A stretch of DNA of 64,000 nucleotides from Paenibacillus tengchongensis (GCF_008973665.1 NZ_WACP01000003.1:386661-450660), one strand, 5' to 3'; positions 45,201-53,284 are shown, counted from the stretch's first letter. The notes: generated by a model not told the origin, from the sequence alone. Translations and numbers: made by a program.

Positions 45201-45920
45201 CGGACGGCCGCTGAGGAACTTGCTCCGCTGCCTGCGGTGTATGCCACAGAAGAGCTCTACACTTCACGGAACGAGGTGTTCATTCCTGCCGTGAGCATTC
45301 CGCAGTCTGCTCCTGCAGGTAAACGCTATGTCACCTGTTTAGACGACGATTCCAAAGATGTGATCGGCGAATTCGGGTCCGGGGTCTTTGCCGAACAGAA
45401 CGGAGTCGTAGCCATTGAAGCGGAATATGCCCTGGAACAGTCTGTGAACGCATATCTTACGGAGAGCAAAGACGGCAGCAAGCTGGTCTGGAGCCACCTG
45501 CAAGCAGAGACGAACGGCAGAACCGGACTGGCGATGCATGTCGCTGAGCCGGGTAAGCTGTGGGATGATCCGGCTGCCGCTCCCGCGATGCATTACCGGA
45601 TTCATGTCGGCAGTGCCGGCAGGTACCGGGTATGGATGCTTATCAGGCATTACAACAATCAGTCTGATTCCTGCAGCCTAGCGCTGGACGGCAAGGTGCT
45701 GCCGCTGACAGAACAATTTAACCAGGGCAAGCTGTATACCTATAATACCTCTTACGTGTATTTCTGGTCCTGCTTCTGCAGTCTGGAGATCACCGAAGGT
45801 GAACATGTCTTATCTGTCATCGCCAGGAAATCGGAACTGCGGGTGGACCGGATCTATCTCACCCAAGGCTACGAGCTGCCGCCGGTAGACTGCGAGTGGA
45901 AGGATTCCGCGCGGGTGTGA
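42285..45920 (+). CDS. GH115 xylan alpha-1,2-glucuronidase
   Basis: A 1211-residue enzyme that removes glucuronic or 4-O-methylglucuronic acid from xylan. An N-terminal alpha/beta domain is followed by the TIM-barrel catalytic region starting WPSVKYRGIFLNDEEELDAW, with ANYIWPAMHVNYFNGNPRN, VGTSHCDMLLRSNQNEWEPW, TLIWANDNFGHVRRYP and NSYWAAPGTAMSYLF. Later come an all-helical domain and beta-rich C-terminal domains of GH115. There is no signal peptide, so it likely works inside the cell on imported oligosaccharides or is released unusually. ATG 42285 follows GGGAGG (42270-42275); the frame is open upstream to 42201. A terminator follows. Confidence 0.93.
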   Translation: MEQVTQTSRQLELISQNRRVCIYVSDTETSAVQHAVRNLVLDIGRTCGAQTELSTEMNECSIVIGTLDQKVFADQVQELGLALELLAGEDGSYRWEGYLQQASQDVLYIIGTDRRGTIFGIYDLCEALGVSPWHYWADVPAKVKESFRIPADYRKADWPSVKYRGIFLNDEEELDAWSKLHTPDGTIGPEAYRHIFELLLRLKANYIWPAMHVNYFNGNPRNGELAEEMGVVVGTSHCDMLLRSNQNEWEPWLQSKGYEGAVYDYSIAGQNRDILKEYWRESVELNRNYEVSFTMGMRGIHDSGFHTRAIDEDASLTEEQKQQARVALLAQVISDQRQILQEVLGPQEAESLQTFVPYKEVLDLYDQELDVPDNVTLIWANDNFGHVRRYPDENERRRSGGNGLYFHNSYWAAPGTAMSYLFINSIPLAHTGNELRKAYESGIRNIWILNVGGLKPLEQDMEFFLQYGWDADKDEALVKNTLLYTEDWINRNFTGRHGREAAEIYEAFAQLTNVRKIEHMNSNVFSQTAYGDEAGRRLQRLEDVYRRANGMMHSLPAGEREAFFQLFLMKIHASYYINHEYYYADRSVLSYKRGNLQAADRYVELSLKMVDYKRRMLHYYNKKMSGGKWDAMLTPEAFPPPPAAMHPVRQPALRISGGGMRVDLWNEGYSLSFSPYGQRQKWIDLGNQGTGSFDYFIEIQAGAGWMTVSEPKGTVQTEKRILVSVLEPEQHAGEKGLLIIRNLTGGTEQPVEVRMEADGPLPERYTGYVEADGAVSIPAAGFDRTVRPEGSPSEESGWITVPGIGRYEGAAVMAWSAKLTPLEGELKQNPYLEYDFYVMDSRSFLLEIHRFLTLNSTGRIRFGIGIDGLEPVLIETATNDEWRGQWQDAVFNNGEKLTVELPCMDQGAHRLQLYMVDPYVTISKLVIYTKQQRVSNLGPVYSSRSGKPVAEYGLECPEVRWSELEELCSGLYRTAAEELAPLPAVYATEELYTSRNEVFIPAVSIPQSAPAGKRYVTCLDDDSKDVIGEFGSGVFAEQNGVVAIEAEYALEQSVNAYLTESKDGSKLVWSHLQAETNGRTGLAMHVAEPGKLWDDPAAAPAMHYRIHVGSAGRYRVWMLIRHYNNQSDSCSLALDGKVLPLTEQFNQGKLYTYNTSYVYFWSCFCSLEITEGEHVLSVIARKSELRVDRIYLTQGYELPPVDCEWKDSARV

Positions 45921-45965
45921 GGGTGTTACAGTCAATATGCTGGGGAGTAATTAGCAAACTGCTAG

Positions 45966-45995
45966 GCCGCCTTGTGAGCAAGGCGGTTGTTTTTT
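45966..45995 (+). terminator. Intrinsic terminator after the GH115 gene
   Basis: CCGCCTTG and CAAGGCGG form an 8-base stem with loop TGAG, followed by TTGTTTTTT. Confidence 0.85.
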
Positions 45996-46088
45996 AACTT
46001 GACACTCTATAAGTTGTAATTATGGTTACCACATCTAAAAGTTTCCTGTATAATTAAACCAATCTATTTATGGGGGAGGTCAATATAC

Positions 46089-46418
46089 TTGGAGCTAGCC
46101 TATTACGTTACACCTTCTGAAACACCAAAAGCTTTGCCTTTTAGTAATAAAAATATTGAAGATATTTTAGAATATGTAGAGGCAACAGATATCAGTGATT
46201 TGGAGATTATTCCAATCACACAAGAGATTTTAATCTGGGCTAACAGTGCTGTTATTCAAGCGAGACATAATCTTGCCTTTAAATTGGATGTAGACGACTC
46301 TTTGGTTTATGGAAAGGCAATTTTCACTGGAACAATGAATGAAAATGGAACTATTGAAGGTTTAACTGGTCCGCAATTCTCCACAATACCTAATCTAATT
46401 CAATTCCCGAACTATTGA
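46089..46418 (+). CDS. Unknown AT-rich gene, 109-residue protein
   Basis: A soluble acidic protein with no signal peptide. One recognisable pattern is VYGKAIFTGTMNENGTIEGLTGPQF near the C-terminus, which reads like a small beta-rich domain; no family was recognised with confidence. GGGGGAGG lies 8 bases before the TTG start. Base composition is clearly more AT-rich than the neighbours (AAT, ATT and TTA codons dominate), a sign of recent transfer. It is followed after 15 bases by another AT-rich gene, so the two form a small operon. Confidence 0.6.
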   Translation: MELAYYVTPSETPKALPFSNKNIEDILEYVEATDISDLEIIPITQEILIWANSAVIQARHNLAFKLDVDDSLVYGKAIFTGTMNENGTIEGLTGPQFSTIPNLIQFPNY

Positions 46419-46433
46419 TTTAAAGGAGGAAGT

Positions 46434-46757
46434 ATGCTAACTACTAATTTTTTTCAGCAACTTTTCGGTAAGTATAAAGACTTCGTCGTGCAGTTGGATT
46501 CGAACGAAGCTGTTTTTACTATAAATGCGCATAATCCTTCTGAAAGCTTAAAGGTAAATGAATATACTCATTATTTTCAAGTGAAGCTTCAAAAATCTTC
46601 AGATTCATTTTTTCAAATCCCAAAACGTAACATCTCATCTTATGGGATGGGGAGTCCTTACAATTATAAAAGTTTCGATGATTACCGTGAAATTGTAGGA
46701 TATATTCGTTTCGAGAATGATGCGGAATTTTTATTCCTATCATATGACAACATGTAG
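46434..46757 (+). CDS. Unknown AT-rich gene, 107-residue protein
   Basis: A soluble protein rich in Phe, Tyr, Ser and Asn without signal peptide or membrane segment. No family was recognised. AAGGAGGAAGT gives a strong ribosome site before ATG 46434. Like the preceding gene it is AT-rich and foreign in codon use. A closely spaced unknown pair of this size and composition could be an effector with its partner, such as toxin/immunity or antitoxin, but nothing in the sequence proves this. Confidence 0.6.
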   Translation: MLTTNFFQQLFGKYKDFVVQLDSNEAVFTINAHNPSESLKVNEYTHYFQVKLQKSSDSFFQIPKRNISSYGMGSPYNYKSFDDYREIVGYIRFENDAEFLFLSYDNM

Positions 46758-46818
46758 ATCAACAACATACAGTACACAACATAAAACAACGAAGTTCAAA
46801 ATAGTACATACTTCAAAG

Positions 46819-46845
46819 GCGCTCCTTAATTAGAGCGCTTTTTTT
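46819..46845 (+). terminator. Intrinsic terminator after the AT-rich pair
   Basis: GCGCTC and GAGCGC pair around CTTAATTA and are followed by TTTTTTT. It closes the two-gene AT-rich unit. Confidence 0.85.
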
Positions 46846-46908
46846 GATAAGTCGAAAGAGTGATGCAGCTTACTGTACAAGTCAAGTCAGCTCCTGTGAT
46901 AACATATC

Positions 46909-46936
46909 TTGACAATCCGGCGCCCTGAGGTATACA
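46909..46936 (+). promoter_or_regulatory. SigA-type promoter of the exporter operon
   Basis: TTGACA (46909-46914), a 16-base spacer and TATACA (46931-46936). The inferred start of transcription falls at about 46943, inside the GTATAC repeats. Confidence 0.7.
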
Positions 46937-46937
46937 T

Positions 46938-46972
46938 TCGTATACGAGAGTGATCGTATACATATGTATACG
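46938..46972. promoter_or_regulatory. GTATAC operator array at the exporter promoter
   Basis: TCGTATACGA (46938-46947) is a 10-base palindrome, and CGTATACATATGTATACG (46955-46972) is an 18-base perfect palindrome. Both lie at or just after the -10. Such a layout is typical of a dimeric repressor that blocks a drug-exporter promoter; the repressor is not identified. Confidence 0.65.
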
Positions 46973-46994
46973 GCAATAGATGGAGGGATGCAAC

Positions 46995-47354
46995 ATGCGT
47001 GAGGGAAGTCATGAGCACAGAGGGAATCAGCCGTTCAGAGAGCACGGCGACCGCTGCGGACGGTCCCCTGAAGAGGGGAAGAAGCATTTTCAGAGCGCCC
47101 AGACATTCCGCCGCGGACGGGCAATTGCGTTTCTGGACCGGTTAAACATCAAGCGTTCCACGCTGCTTGAGCAGCTGAACCGGCCGGAATATGAATCCAT
47201 CAAGCCGGTGATCAGCGGGGAGCTGAAGGCAACGGAAGCGATTATTCAGGAATTCATTCAGGCGTTTGAGCTGCGTGAGATCATCCGGGAGAGCGGAGAA
47301 GTCTCTGCAGATCATGAAGTAAATGAACGTGAAGGGGACCAGAAAGAGCTTTAG
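46995..47354 (+). CDS. Unknown 119-residue protein leading the ABC exporter operon
   Basis: A charged soluble protein. The N-terminal 35 residues are rich in His, Arg, Gly and Glu and probably flexible; the rest (RRGRAIAFLDRLNIKRSTLLEQLNRPEY, LKATEAIIQEFIQAFELRE) is helical. No family was confidently recognised. The helical part could be a small DNA- or ligand-binding domain, and its place directly behind the GTATAC operator and before two exporter genes suggests an autoregulated repressor, as in PadR or MarR operons, but it lacks a clear winged helix. TGGAGGG precedes ATG 46995. Confidence 0.6.
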   Translation: MREGSHEHRGNQPFREHGDRCGRSPEEGKKHFQSAQTFRRGRAIAFLDRLNIKRSTLLEQLNRPEYESIKPVISGELKATEAIIQEFIQAFELREIIRESGEVSADHEVNEREGDQKEL

Positions 47355-47396
47355 CCGCAAATATACAGTATTTCATAGAAACTGCAGGTGAAACGA

Positions 47397-49142
47397 ATGT
47401 GGAAACTAAGGAGTTTTGTTAAGCCTTACATGCTGTGGTGCCTGCTGGCGCCTCTGTTGATGGTAGTGGAAGTAATCATGGATTTGCTGCAGCCGGCACT
47501 GATGGCGAGCATTGTGGATGAAGGGCTGATGAAGAACGATTTGCCGCATATTGTGACGACCGGGCTGCTGATGCTGGGAGTGGCTCTGATCGGATTAATC
47601 GGCGGGGTGGGCTGTACCGTGTTCTCCAGCCTGGCCTCCCAGAATTTTGGGAACGATCTGCGCATCAAGCTGTTCGAGCATATTCAGACCTTCTCGAACC
47701 GCAATCTGGACCGGCTGCGCACCGGCTCACTGATTACACGCCTGACGAACGACGTGGTGCAGCTGCAGACCTTTGTACAAATGATCCTGCGCACCTTTGT
47801 GCGTTCGCCGCTCCTCTTGATCGGCAGTCTCGTGATGGCGGTGCGGATCAGCCCGTCACTGGCCCTGATTCTGCTGGTGGCTGTACCGCTGCTATTCATT
47901 CTGCTCTATGCGCTGATCAAGCTTTCTTTTCCGCTGTTCTCCAGAATGCAGGAGAAGCTTGACAGCGTGAGCAATGTGCTGCAGGAGAATCTGACGGGTA
48001 TCCGGGTCATTAAAGCCTTTGTGCGTGCCCGTCATGAAGCGGATCGCTTTGATGAAGCCAATGCCGAGTATACCCGGACCGGTATCAAGGCGATCCGATT
48101 GATGGCAATGAACATGCCGCTGATGATGCTGATTCTGAACGGAAGCATCGTGGCCGTCTTGTGGTTCGGAGGCATCCAGAGCTGGAACAGCGGGCTTCCC
48201 GTAGGCGATTTGATCGCGTTCATCAACTATGTCACCCAGCTGCTGATGTCCATGATGATGCTCAGCAATATGCTGACCTTCGTGTCGCGGGCCAAGGTGT
48301 CGGCCGACCGTGTGAATGAAGTGCTGGCTACCCGCAGTGAGATTGCCGACTCGCCGGAAGCACAGCCGGATACGATTCGCGCCGGCAAGGTCGAATTCCG
48401 CAATGTCTCGTTCGCCTATAATCCGGCGGATGAGAACAAGGTGCTGGAGGATATCACTTTTACCGCTGAGCCCGGTGAAACGGTCGCCATCCTCGGTGCG
48501 ACCGGCGCAGGCAAGTCGACGCTGGTCAGCCTGATTCCGCGGCTGTACGAGGTGTCCTCCGGCTCCGTCGTTATCGACGGTACCGATATCCGCAGCATCT
48601 CCCTGGATGAGCTGCGCGCCAGGATCGGCTTCGTGATGCAGCAGACGCTGCTCTTCAGCGGCACAATCCGGGACAATATCCGGTACGGGCGGCCGGACGC
48701 CGCCGATGTCGAAGTCGAACAGGCCGCCGCCGCTGCGGAAGCGCACGGCTTCATCACGTCACTTCCCCAGGGCTACGATACGGAGCTCGGACAGCGCGGG
48801 GTCAATCTGTCCGGCGGACAGAAGCAGCGGCTGTCCATCGCCCGGGCGCTGCTGACCCATCCGTCCATCCTCATTATGGACGATAGTACCAGCGCGCTGG
48901 ATGCGGTCACCGAAGCGCGGATCCGCGGACGATTGAAGGAGGAGATGCGGGGCAGCACCTGCATTCTAATCGCCCAACGGGTCTCTTCAATTATGGATGC
49001 CGACCGTATTCTGATTCTGGAGAACGGGCGGATCGCTGCCCAGGGTACGCATGAAGAGCTGATGGCAGGCAGCGCGATCTACCGCGATATCCGTTCGTCC
49101 CAGCTCAAGGAAGAGGAGGGGAACTATGTCCAGTCAACCTAA
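47397..49142 (+). CDS. ABC exporter half-transporter, YheI/BmrC-like
   Basis: A 581-residue half-transporter. Six membrane helices (about residues 10-310) precede an ATPase domain with Walker A GATGAGKSTL, signature LSGGQKQRLSIA and Walker B ILIMDDSTSALD. The residue after Walker B is Asp instead of the catalytic Glu (IMDDS), so this is probably the degenerate half of a heterodimer, as in BmrC/BmrD. The start is taken as ATG 47397 behind CAGGTG; GTG 47388 is part of that site. It overlaps the partner gene by 17 bases. Substrates are likely drugs or lipids. Confidence 0.88.
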   Translation: MWKLRSFVKPYMLWCLLAPLLMVVEVIMDLLQPALMASIVDEGLMKNDLPHIVTTGLLMLGVALIGLIGGVGCTVFSSLASQNFGNDLRIKLFEHIQTFSNRNLDRLRTGSLITRLTNDVVQLQTFVQMILRTFVRSPLLLIGSLVMAVRISPSLALILLVAVPLLFILLYALIKLSFPLFSRMQEKLDSVSNVLQENLTGIRVIKAFVRARHEADRFDEANAEYTRTGIKAIRLMAMNMPLMMLILNGSIVAVLWFGGIQSWNSGLPVGDLIAFINYVTQLLMSMMMLSNMLTFVSRAKVSADRVNEVLATRSEIADSPEAQPDTIRAGKVEFRNVSFAYNPADENKVLEDITFTAEPGETVAILGATGAGKSTLVSLIPRLYEVSSGSVVIDGTDIRSISLDELRARIGFVMQQTLLFSGTIRDNIRYGRPDAADVEVEQAAAAAEAHGFITSLPQGYDTELGQRGVNLSGGQKQRLSIARALLTHPSILIMDDSTSALDAVTEARIRGRLKEEMRGSTCILIAQRVSSIMDADRILILENGRIAAQGTHEELMAGSAIYRDIRSSQLKEEEGNYVQST

Positions 49143-50994
49143 TCAGCCTAATCCAACTAATCAACCTGTTCAGCCTCCTATCTCCGTGCGTCCCGGCGGG
49201 TTCGGCGGGGGACCGCCCGGACGCGGCGGAGCGGTCCCCAAAGTCCGGGCCAAGAATCAGGCGGCCACGATCAGACGGATCTGGACGTATCTGAACCGTC
49301 AGCGCAGCGGGCTGATCATGGTCTATGTCTTCACCGTTCTGAATTCTGTGCTGTCTTTAATAGGCCCTTTTCTGCTGGGGAAGGCCATCGATACCGCCAT
49401 TATTCCGCATGATTACGGCTTGCTTGTCCGGCTTAGCCTGCTGCTGATCGGCATTTATCTGCTCGGCAGCGCCGTAGCCTGGGTTCAGGCTTATGTCATG
49501 ACGGCGGTCTCGCAGAATACCGTCTATGAGCTGCGGCGGGATCTGTTCGCCAAGTACCAGGACCTGCCGGTGCAGTTCTTCGACACTCATGCGAGCGGCG
49601 AGCTCATGAGCCGGGCGACGAACGATATCGACAATGTATCGAATTCTCTCAACCAGAGTGTCACCCAGCTGTTGAACAGTCTAATCACGCTTAGCGGATC
49701 GTTAGTTATCATGCTGCTGATGAATATACCGCTGACGGTGGTTGCTCTGCTGACGATCCCGCTTGTTCTGCTGGCCAGCCGCAAAATCACCGGCCTTAGC
49801 CGGCTGTACTTCAAGAATCAGCAGCGGCATTTAGGCGAACTGAACGGCTTCGTGGAAGAGGCCATCAGTGGACAGAAGATCATCAAGCAGTACCGGCGTG
49901 AAGAGCAGGAGACCCGGCGGTTCAGCGGATTAAGCAATGAATTGAACAAATACAGCATCCGGGCGCAGATTGTTTCCGGACTGGTTGGCCCGGTCATGAA
50001 CATGATCAACAATTTGAACTTTGCGCTGATCGCCGGTGTCGGAGGCTGGATGGCCTATAACCACTGGGCGACTGTCGGGGTAATTGTCAGCTTCCTGAAT
50101 TATTCAAAGCAATTCGGCCGCCCGATTTCCGAGCTGGCGAACCAGTATAATCTGATTCAGTCGGCCATCGCCGGTGCGGAGCGGGTGTTTGAAGTCATGG
50201 ATATGGCTTCTGAGTATAGCGGCAGCGGTCAGGAGAATCTGTCGAGATTGCGTGGAGAAGTGGTCTTCCGTGAGGTAGCGTTCGGATATACGCCGGAGAA
50301 ACCGATCCTGACAAGTGTGAGCTTCACCGCAAAGCCGGGCGAGAAAATCGCTCTGGTCGGACCGACGGGGGCTGGAAAGACGACCATTGTCAACCTGCTG
50401 ACCCGATTCTATGAGATCAGCGGCGGGGACGTTCTGATCGACGGGCGGGATATCCGGAAGCTGGACAAAAATGCGCTGCGCAGCCAGCTCGGTATGGTGC
50501 TGCAGGATGCCCATGTGTTCTCCGGCACGATCCGGGACAATATCCGCTTCGGGCGTCTGGAAGCGACGGATCGCGAGGTCGAGGCAGCAGCGAAGCTGGC
50601 GAATGCCGATGCCTTCATCGCCAGACTGCCGCAGGGCTATGACACCGTGCTGGGCGCCGAAGGCTCCAGCCTGAGCCACGGACAACGCCAGCTGCTGACC
50701 ATTGCCCGCGCCATCCTTGCCGATCCGGCCATCCTGATCCTAGATGAGGCTACCAGCAGCGTCGATACGCGGACGGAAATGCACATCCAGCAGGCCATGA
50801 AGACGCTGATGAAAGGCCGGACCAGCTTTGTGATTGCCCACCGGCTCAGCACGATCCGCGATGCAGACCGGATTCTCGTCATCCAGGACGGGAGGATTGT
50901 GGAGCAAGGCAACCATGAGCAGCTTCTGGAGCTGCGCGGAGTTTATCATGAGCTGTATAACAGCCAGTTCAAACGGGCGATTCAGGCGGTATAA
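49126..50994 (+). CDS. ABC exporter half-transporter, YheH/BmrD-like
   Basis: A 622-residue half-transporter. A Pro/Gly/Asn-rich N-terminal stretch of about 45 residues precedes six membrane helices, then an ATPase domain with Walker A GPTGAGKTTI, Walker B ILILDEATSSVD and switch His in VIAHRLST. The signature is LSHGQRQLLTIA, with His in place of the usual first Gly. Together with the partner, one complete and one degenerate ATP site would form, the usual state in heterodimeric exporters. A terminator follows. Confidence 0.88.
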   Translation: MSSQPNQPNPTNQPVQPPISVRPGGFGGGPPGRGGAVPKVRAKNQAATIRRIWTYLNRQRSGLIMVYVFTVLNSVLSLIGPFLLGKAIDTAIIPHDYGLLVRLSLLLIGIYLLGSAVAWVQAYVMTAVSQNTVYELRRDLFAKYQDLPVQFFDTHASGELMSRATNDIDNVSNSLNQSVTQLLNSLITLSGSLVIMLLMNIPLTVVALLTIPLVLLASRKITGLSRLYFKNQQRHLGELNGFVEEAISGQKIIKQYRREEQETRRFSGLSNELNKYSIRAQIVSGLVGPVMNMINNLNFALIAGVGGWMAYNHWATVGVIVSFLNYSKQFGRPISELANQYNLIQSAIAGAERVFEVMDMASEYSGSGQENLSRLRGEVVFREVAFGYTPEKPILTSVSFTAKPGEKIALVGPTGAGKTTIVNLLTRFYEISGGDVLIDGRDIRKLDKNALRSQLGMVLQDAHVFSGTIRDNIRFGRLEATDREVEAAAKLANADAFIARLPQGYDTVLGAEGSSLSHGQRQLLTIARAILADPAILILDEATSSVDTRTEMHIQQAMKTLMKGRTSFVIAHRLSTIRDADRILVIQDGRIVEQGNHEQLLELRGVYHELYNSQFKRAIQAV

Positions 50995-51002
50995 TTCAAA
51001 TC

Positions 51003-51050
51003 AAAAGCGGCTGCAAGGGAATGAAAGGCGATCCCGGAGGCCGCTTTTTT
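51003..51050 (+). terminator. Intrinsic terminator of the exporter operon
   Basis: AAAAGCGGC (51003-51011) pairs with GCCGCTTTT (51040-51048), followed by further T bases. A smaller interior hairpin is possible. Confidence 0.8.
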
Positions 51051-51097
51051 TCGCATTTATTCGGCACAGGTTGAGTTAAATATGTGTTAGCTTTTAT

Positions 51098-51123
51098 CCG
51101 GATGATGATTATTGTAACCGGAT
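51098..51123. promoter_or_regulatory. CCGGAT direct repeats upstream of the AraC gene
   Basis: CCGGAT occurs at 51098-51103 and 51118-51123, each followed by a similar AT-rich stretch, with 20-base spacing (two helical turns). They lie just upstream of the -35 at 51160 and could be activator sites. Confidence 0.3.
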
Positions 51124-51159
51124 ACATTATTATGGCGAAGAACAAATATGTAATGATTA

Positions 51160-51188
51160 TTGACACCTGGGATTTGCTATTCTAGGAT
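51160..51188 (+). promoter_or_regulatory. SigA-type promoter of the AraC gene
   Basis: TTGACA (51160-51165), a 17-base spacer and TAGGAT (51183-51188). Confidence 0.6.
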
Positions 51189-51294
51189 TAATTTTAGTCA
51201 GTTGCAAGAACATTCAGCAGGATACAGTAGGTTGCAGCATCATACTATTCCGGCACCGTGCATCGTGCAAAGCGCCGTAACAGGAGGGATTCAT

Positions 51295-52236
51295 ATGGAG
51301 CAGTCACGCGGACGCAACAGCCTACGGGAGAAAGTGGTTTTTACGCGGCAATACCCGATTTATCTGGGGGACACGATGGGTGTCACCTCGCAGTATCAGC
51401 GTCTGCACGCCCACGATGCGCTGGAGATCAATATGATCAAATCGGGCACAGGGTACTATCTGATTAACGGGGAGCGCTATGATTTTGCCGAAGGGGATAT
51501 TCTGCTGATTAACTCCAATGACCTGCACTGCGCCTATGAGAGCGAGAATCTCATTATGCAGGTGATTACATTCGATGCTTCCTGGTTTCTGGGAACACTC
51601 CGCTGCGATCCGGAAATCCTGGCTCCCTTCAAGGAAATGGGCACCCACTTCAGCAATCTGCTGGACCGGGACCATCCGAGAATCGGCGAGCTTCGTTCAC
51701 TGCTGCTGCTGATGCAGGAAGAGCATGAAGCGCAGCGGCGCTCCTTCACCTCTGCCGTCTATGCATATTTCCTGCAATTCCTCGTCTGTGTCAACCGCCA
51801 CTTCCGCATGGAAACCCTGCAAAGAACGAAGACCAGCGTGTCCGCCGCCCAGCTTGAGAAGATCTGGCATGTTACCCGGGTCATGGAGGAGCAGCCAGCC
51901 TATCCGTGGACACTGGAGGAATTGGCCTCCCTCGTCTATTTGAGCCCTTCGCGTTTCAGCGACATCTTCCGCCGTACGGTCGGAATGTCCCCTCTGCTGT
52001 ATCTGATCCACCTCCGCCTTGAGAATGCTTATAACCTGCTGCAGACCTCCGACCGCAAAATCGTCGATATCGCCATGGCCTGCGGCTTCCGCACCTTATC
52101 CAACTTCAACCGGCTGTTCAAGCGCCATATCGGCACCGAGCCGCGCAATATCCGGATAAAATCCGCTGCCCAGGACAGTAGGATAGTATCAGTATTCGAG
52201 AAATTAGGCGGAGCAGCCGAACTTGAATCCATGTAG
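51295..52236 (+). CDS. AraC-family regulator of the amino-sugar operon
   Basis: A 313-residue regulator. The cupin domain (LHAHDALEINMIKSGTGYYLINGERYDFAEGDILLINSNDLH) occupies about residues 15-110. The AraC DNA-binding domain follows at about 200-300 (LEELASLVYLSPSRFSDIFRRTVGMSPLLYL, DIAMACGFRTLSNFNRLFKRHIG). GGAGGGA precedes ATG 51295; an open frame from 51160 overlaps the promoter and is not used. It lies 70 bases before the sugar importer genes in the same direction and most likely controls them. Confidence 0.92.
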   Translation: MEQSRGRNSLREKVVFTRQYPIYLGDTMGVTSQYQRLHAHDALEINMIKSGTGYYLINGERYDFAEGDILLINSNDLHCAYESENLIMQVITFDASWFLGTLRCDPEILAPFKEMGTHFSNLLDRDHPRIGELRSLLLLMQEEHEAQRRSFTSAVYAYFLQFLVCVNRHFRMETLQRTKTSVSAAQLEKIWHVTRVMEEQPAYPWTLEELASLVYLSPSRFSDIFRRTVGMSPLLYLIHLRLENAYNLLQTSDRKIVDIAMACGFRTLSNFNRLFKRHIGTEPRNIRIKSAAQDSRIVSVFEKLGGAAELESM

Positions 52237-52306
52237 ACTTAAGTCAGTTAATATAACAGTATAAGTTAAACACCGGTAAAAGAAAGTAATGGAAGAGGAG
52301 GTTAAA

Positions 52307-53263
52307 ATGCAGAAGATCGCCTATACCGCCCAGACGGGCTCCGAGACGCGCAAACCTGCACTGTTCAAAAGAATATTCCGGCAGTGGGATCTTCAGCTGA
52401 TGGTGCTGCCGGCACTGCTCTTTATCCTTGTATTCAGCTACATTCCCATGTACGGGGTGCTGATGGCCTTTCAGGATTACAATCTGTTCAAAGGATTCAC
52501 GGGTAGCCCGTGGGTCGGCGTCAAGCATTTCGAAATGTTCTTTAATGCCCCCGAATTCTGGATGGTCATCCGCAACACCGTTGTCATCAGTCTTTTCAAG
52601 CTGCTGATCGGGTTCCCGGCGCCTATCCTGCTGGCCTTAATGTTGAATGAGGTCCGCAGCAGGGTGTTCAAACGGACCGTACAGACCATCAGCTATCTGC
52701 CGCATTTCCTCTCCTGGGTCATCGTCTCCGGCTTCGTCATGTCCATGCTCTCCACAGAGAACGGCAGTGTGAACATGCTGCTGCAGCAATTGAACCTGAT
52801 TAACGATCCGATCAACTTCCTCTCCTTGCCGCAATACTTTTGGTCCATTCTGGTCACTACGGGTGTGTGGAAGGAAATAGGCTTCTCCTCGATTGTCTAT
52901 CTGGCCGCCATCGCCGGTGTCGATCCGTATATGCATGAGGCCGCTTCAATCGACGGTGCCGGCAAGCTCAGACAGATGTTCTCGGTCACTTTGCCGGCCA
53001 TTTTGCCGGTCATTATTGTCTTCCTGATTCTGGCCATCGGCAATCTGCTCAGTGCAGGCTTTGAGGATATTCTCCTGCTCGGTTCAAACCCGGTTCTGCG
53101 CGATGTCAGCGATGTGCTCGACACGTATGTGTACCGGATCGGAATTCAGAACAACCGGTATTCTTATGCCACCGCCGCCGGACTCTTCAAATCGCTGATC
53201 GGGGTATTCCTGCTGGTTGGCGCCAATTATGCCGCCCGCAAATCGGGGAATAGCCTATGGTAG
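52307..53263 (+). CDS. Sugar ABC transporter permease, LplB type
   Basis: A 318-residue membrane permease with six hydrophobic helices. Typical blocks are LVFSYIPMYGVLMAFQDYNLFKGF, NTVVISLFKLLIGFPAPILLALMLNE and the EAA loop DPYMHEAASIDGAGKLRQMFSVTLPAI. It starts at ATG 52307 behind GAGGAGG (52294-52300), not at ATG 52289. It pairs with the next permease and the downstream lipoprotein. No ATPase gene is present, so a shared MsmX-type ATPase is expected. Confidence 0.92.
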   Translation: MQKIAYTAQTGSETRKPALFKRIFRQWDLQLMVLPALLFILVFSYIPMYGVLMAFQDYNLFKGFTGSPWVGVKHFEMFFNAPEFWMVIRNTVVISLFKLLIGFPAPILLALMLNEVRSRVFKRTVQTISYLPHFLSWVIVSGFVMSMLSTENGSVNMLLQQLNLINDPINFLSLPQYFWSILVTTGVWKEIGFSSIVYLAAIAGVDPYMHEAASIDGAGKLRQMFSVTLPAILPVIIVFLILAIGNLLSAGFEDILLLGSNPVLRDVSDVLDTYVYRIGIQNNRYSYATAAGLFKSLIGVFLLVGANYAARKSGNSLW

Positions 53264-53284
53264 GGCGAAAGGAGGTCCCATGAA

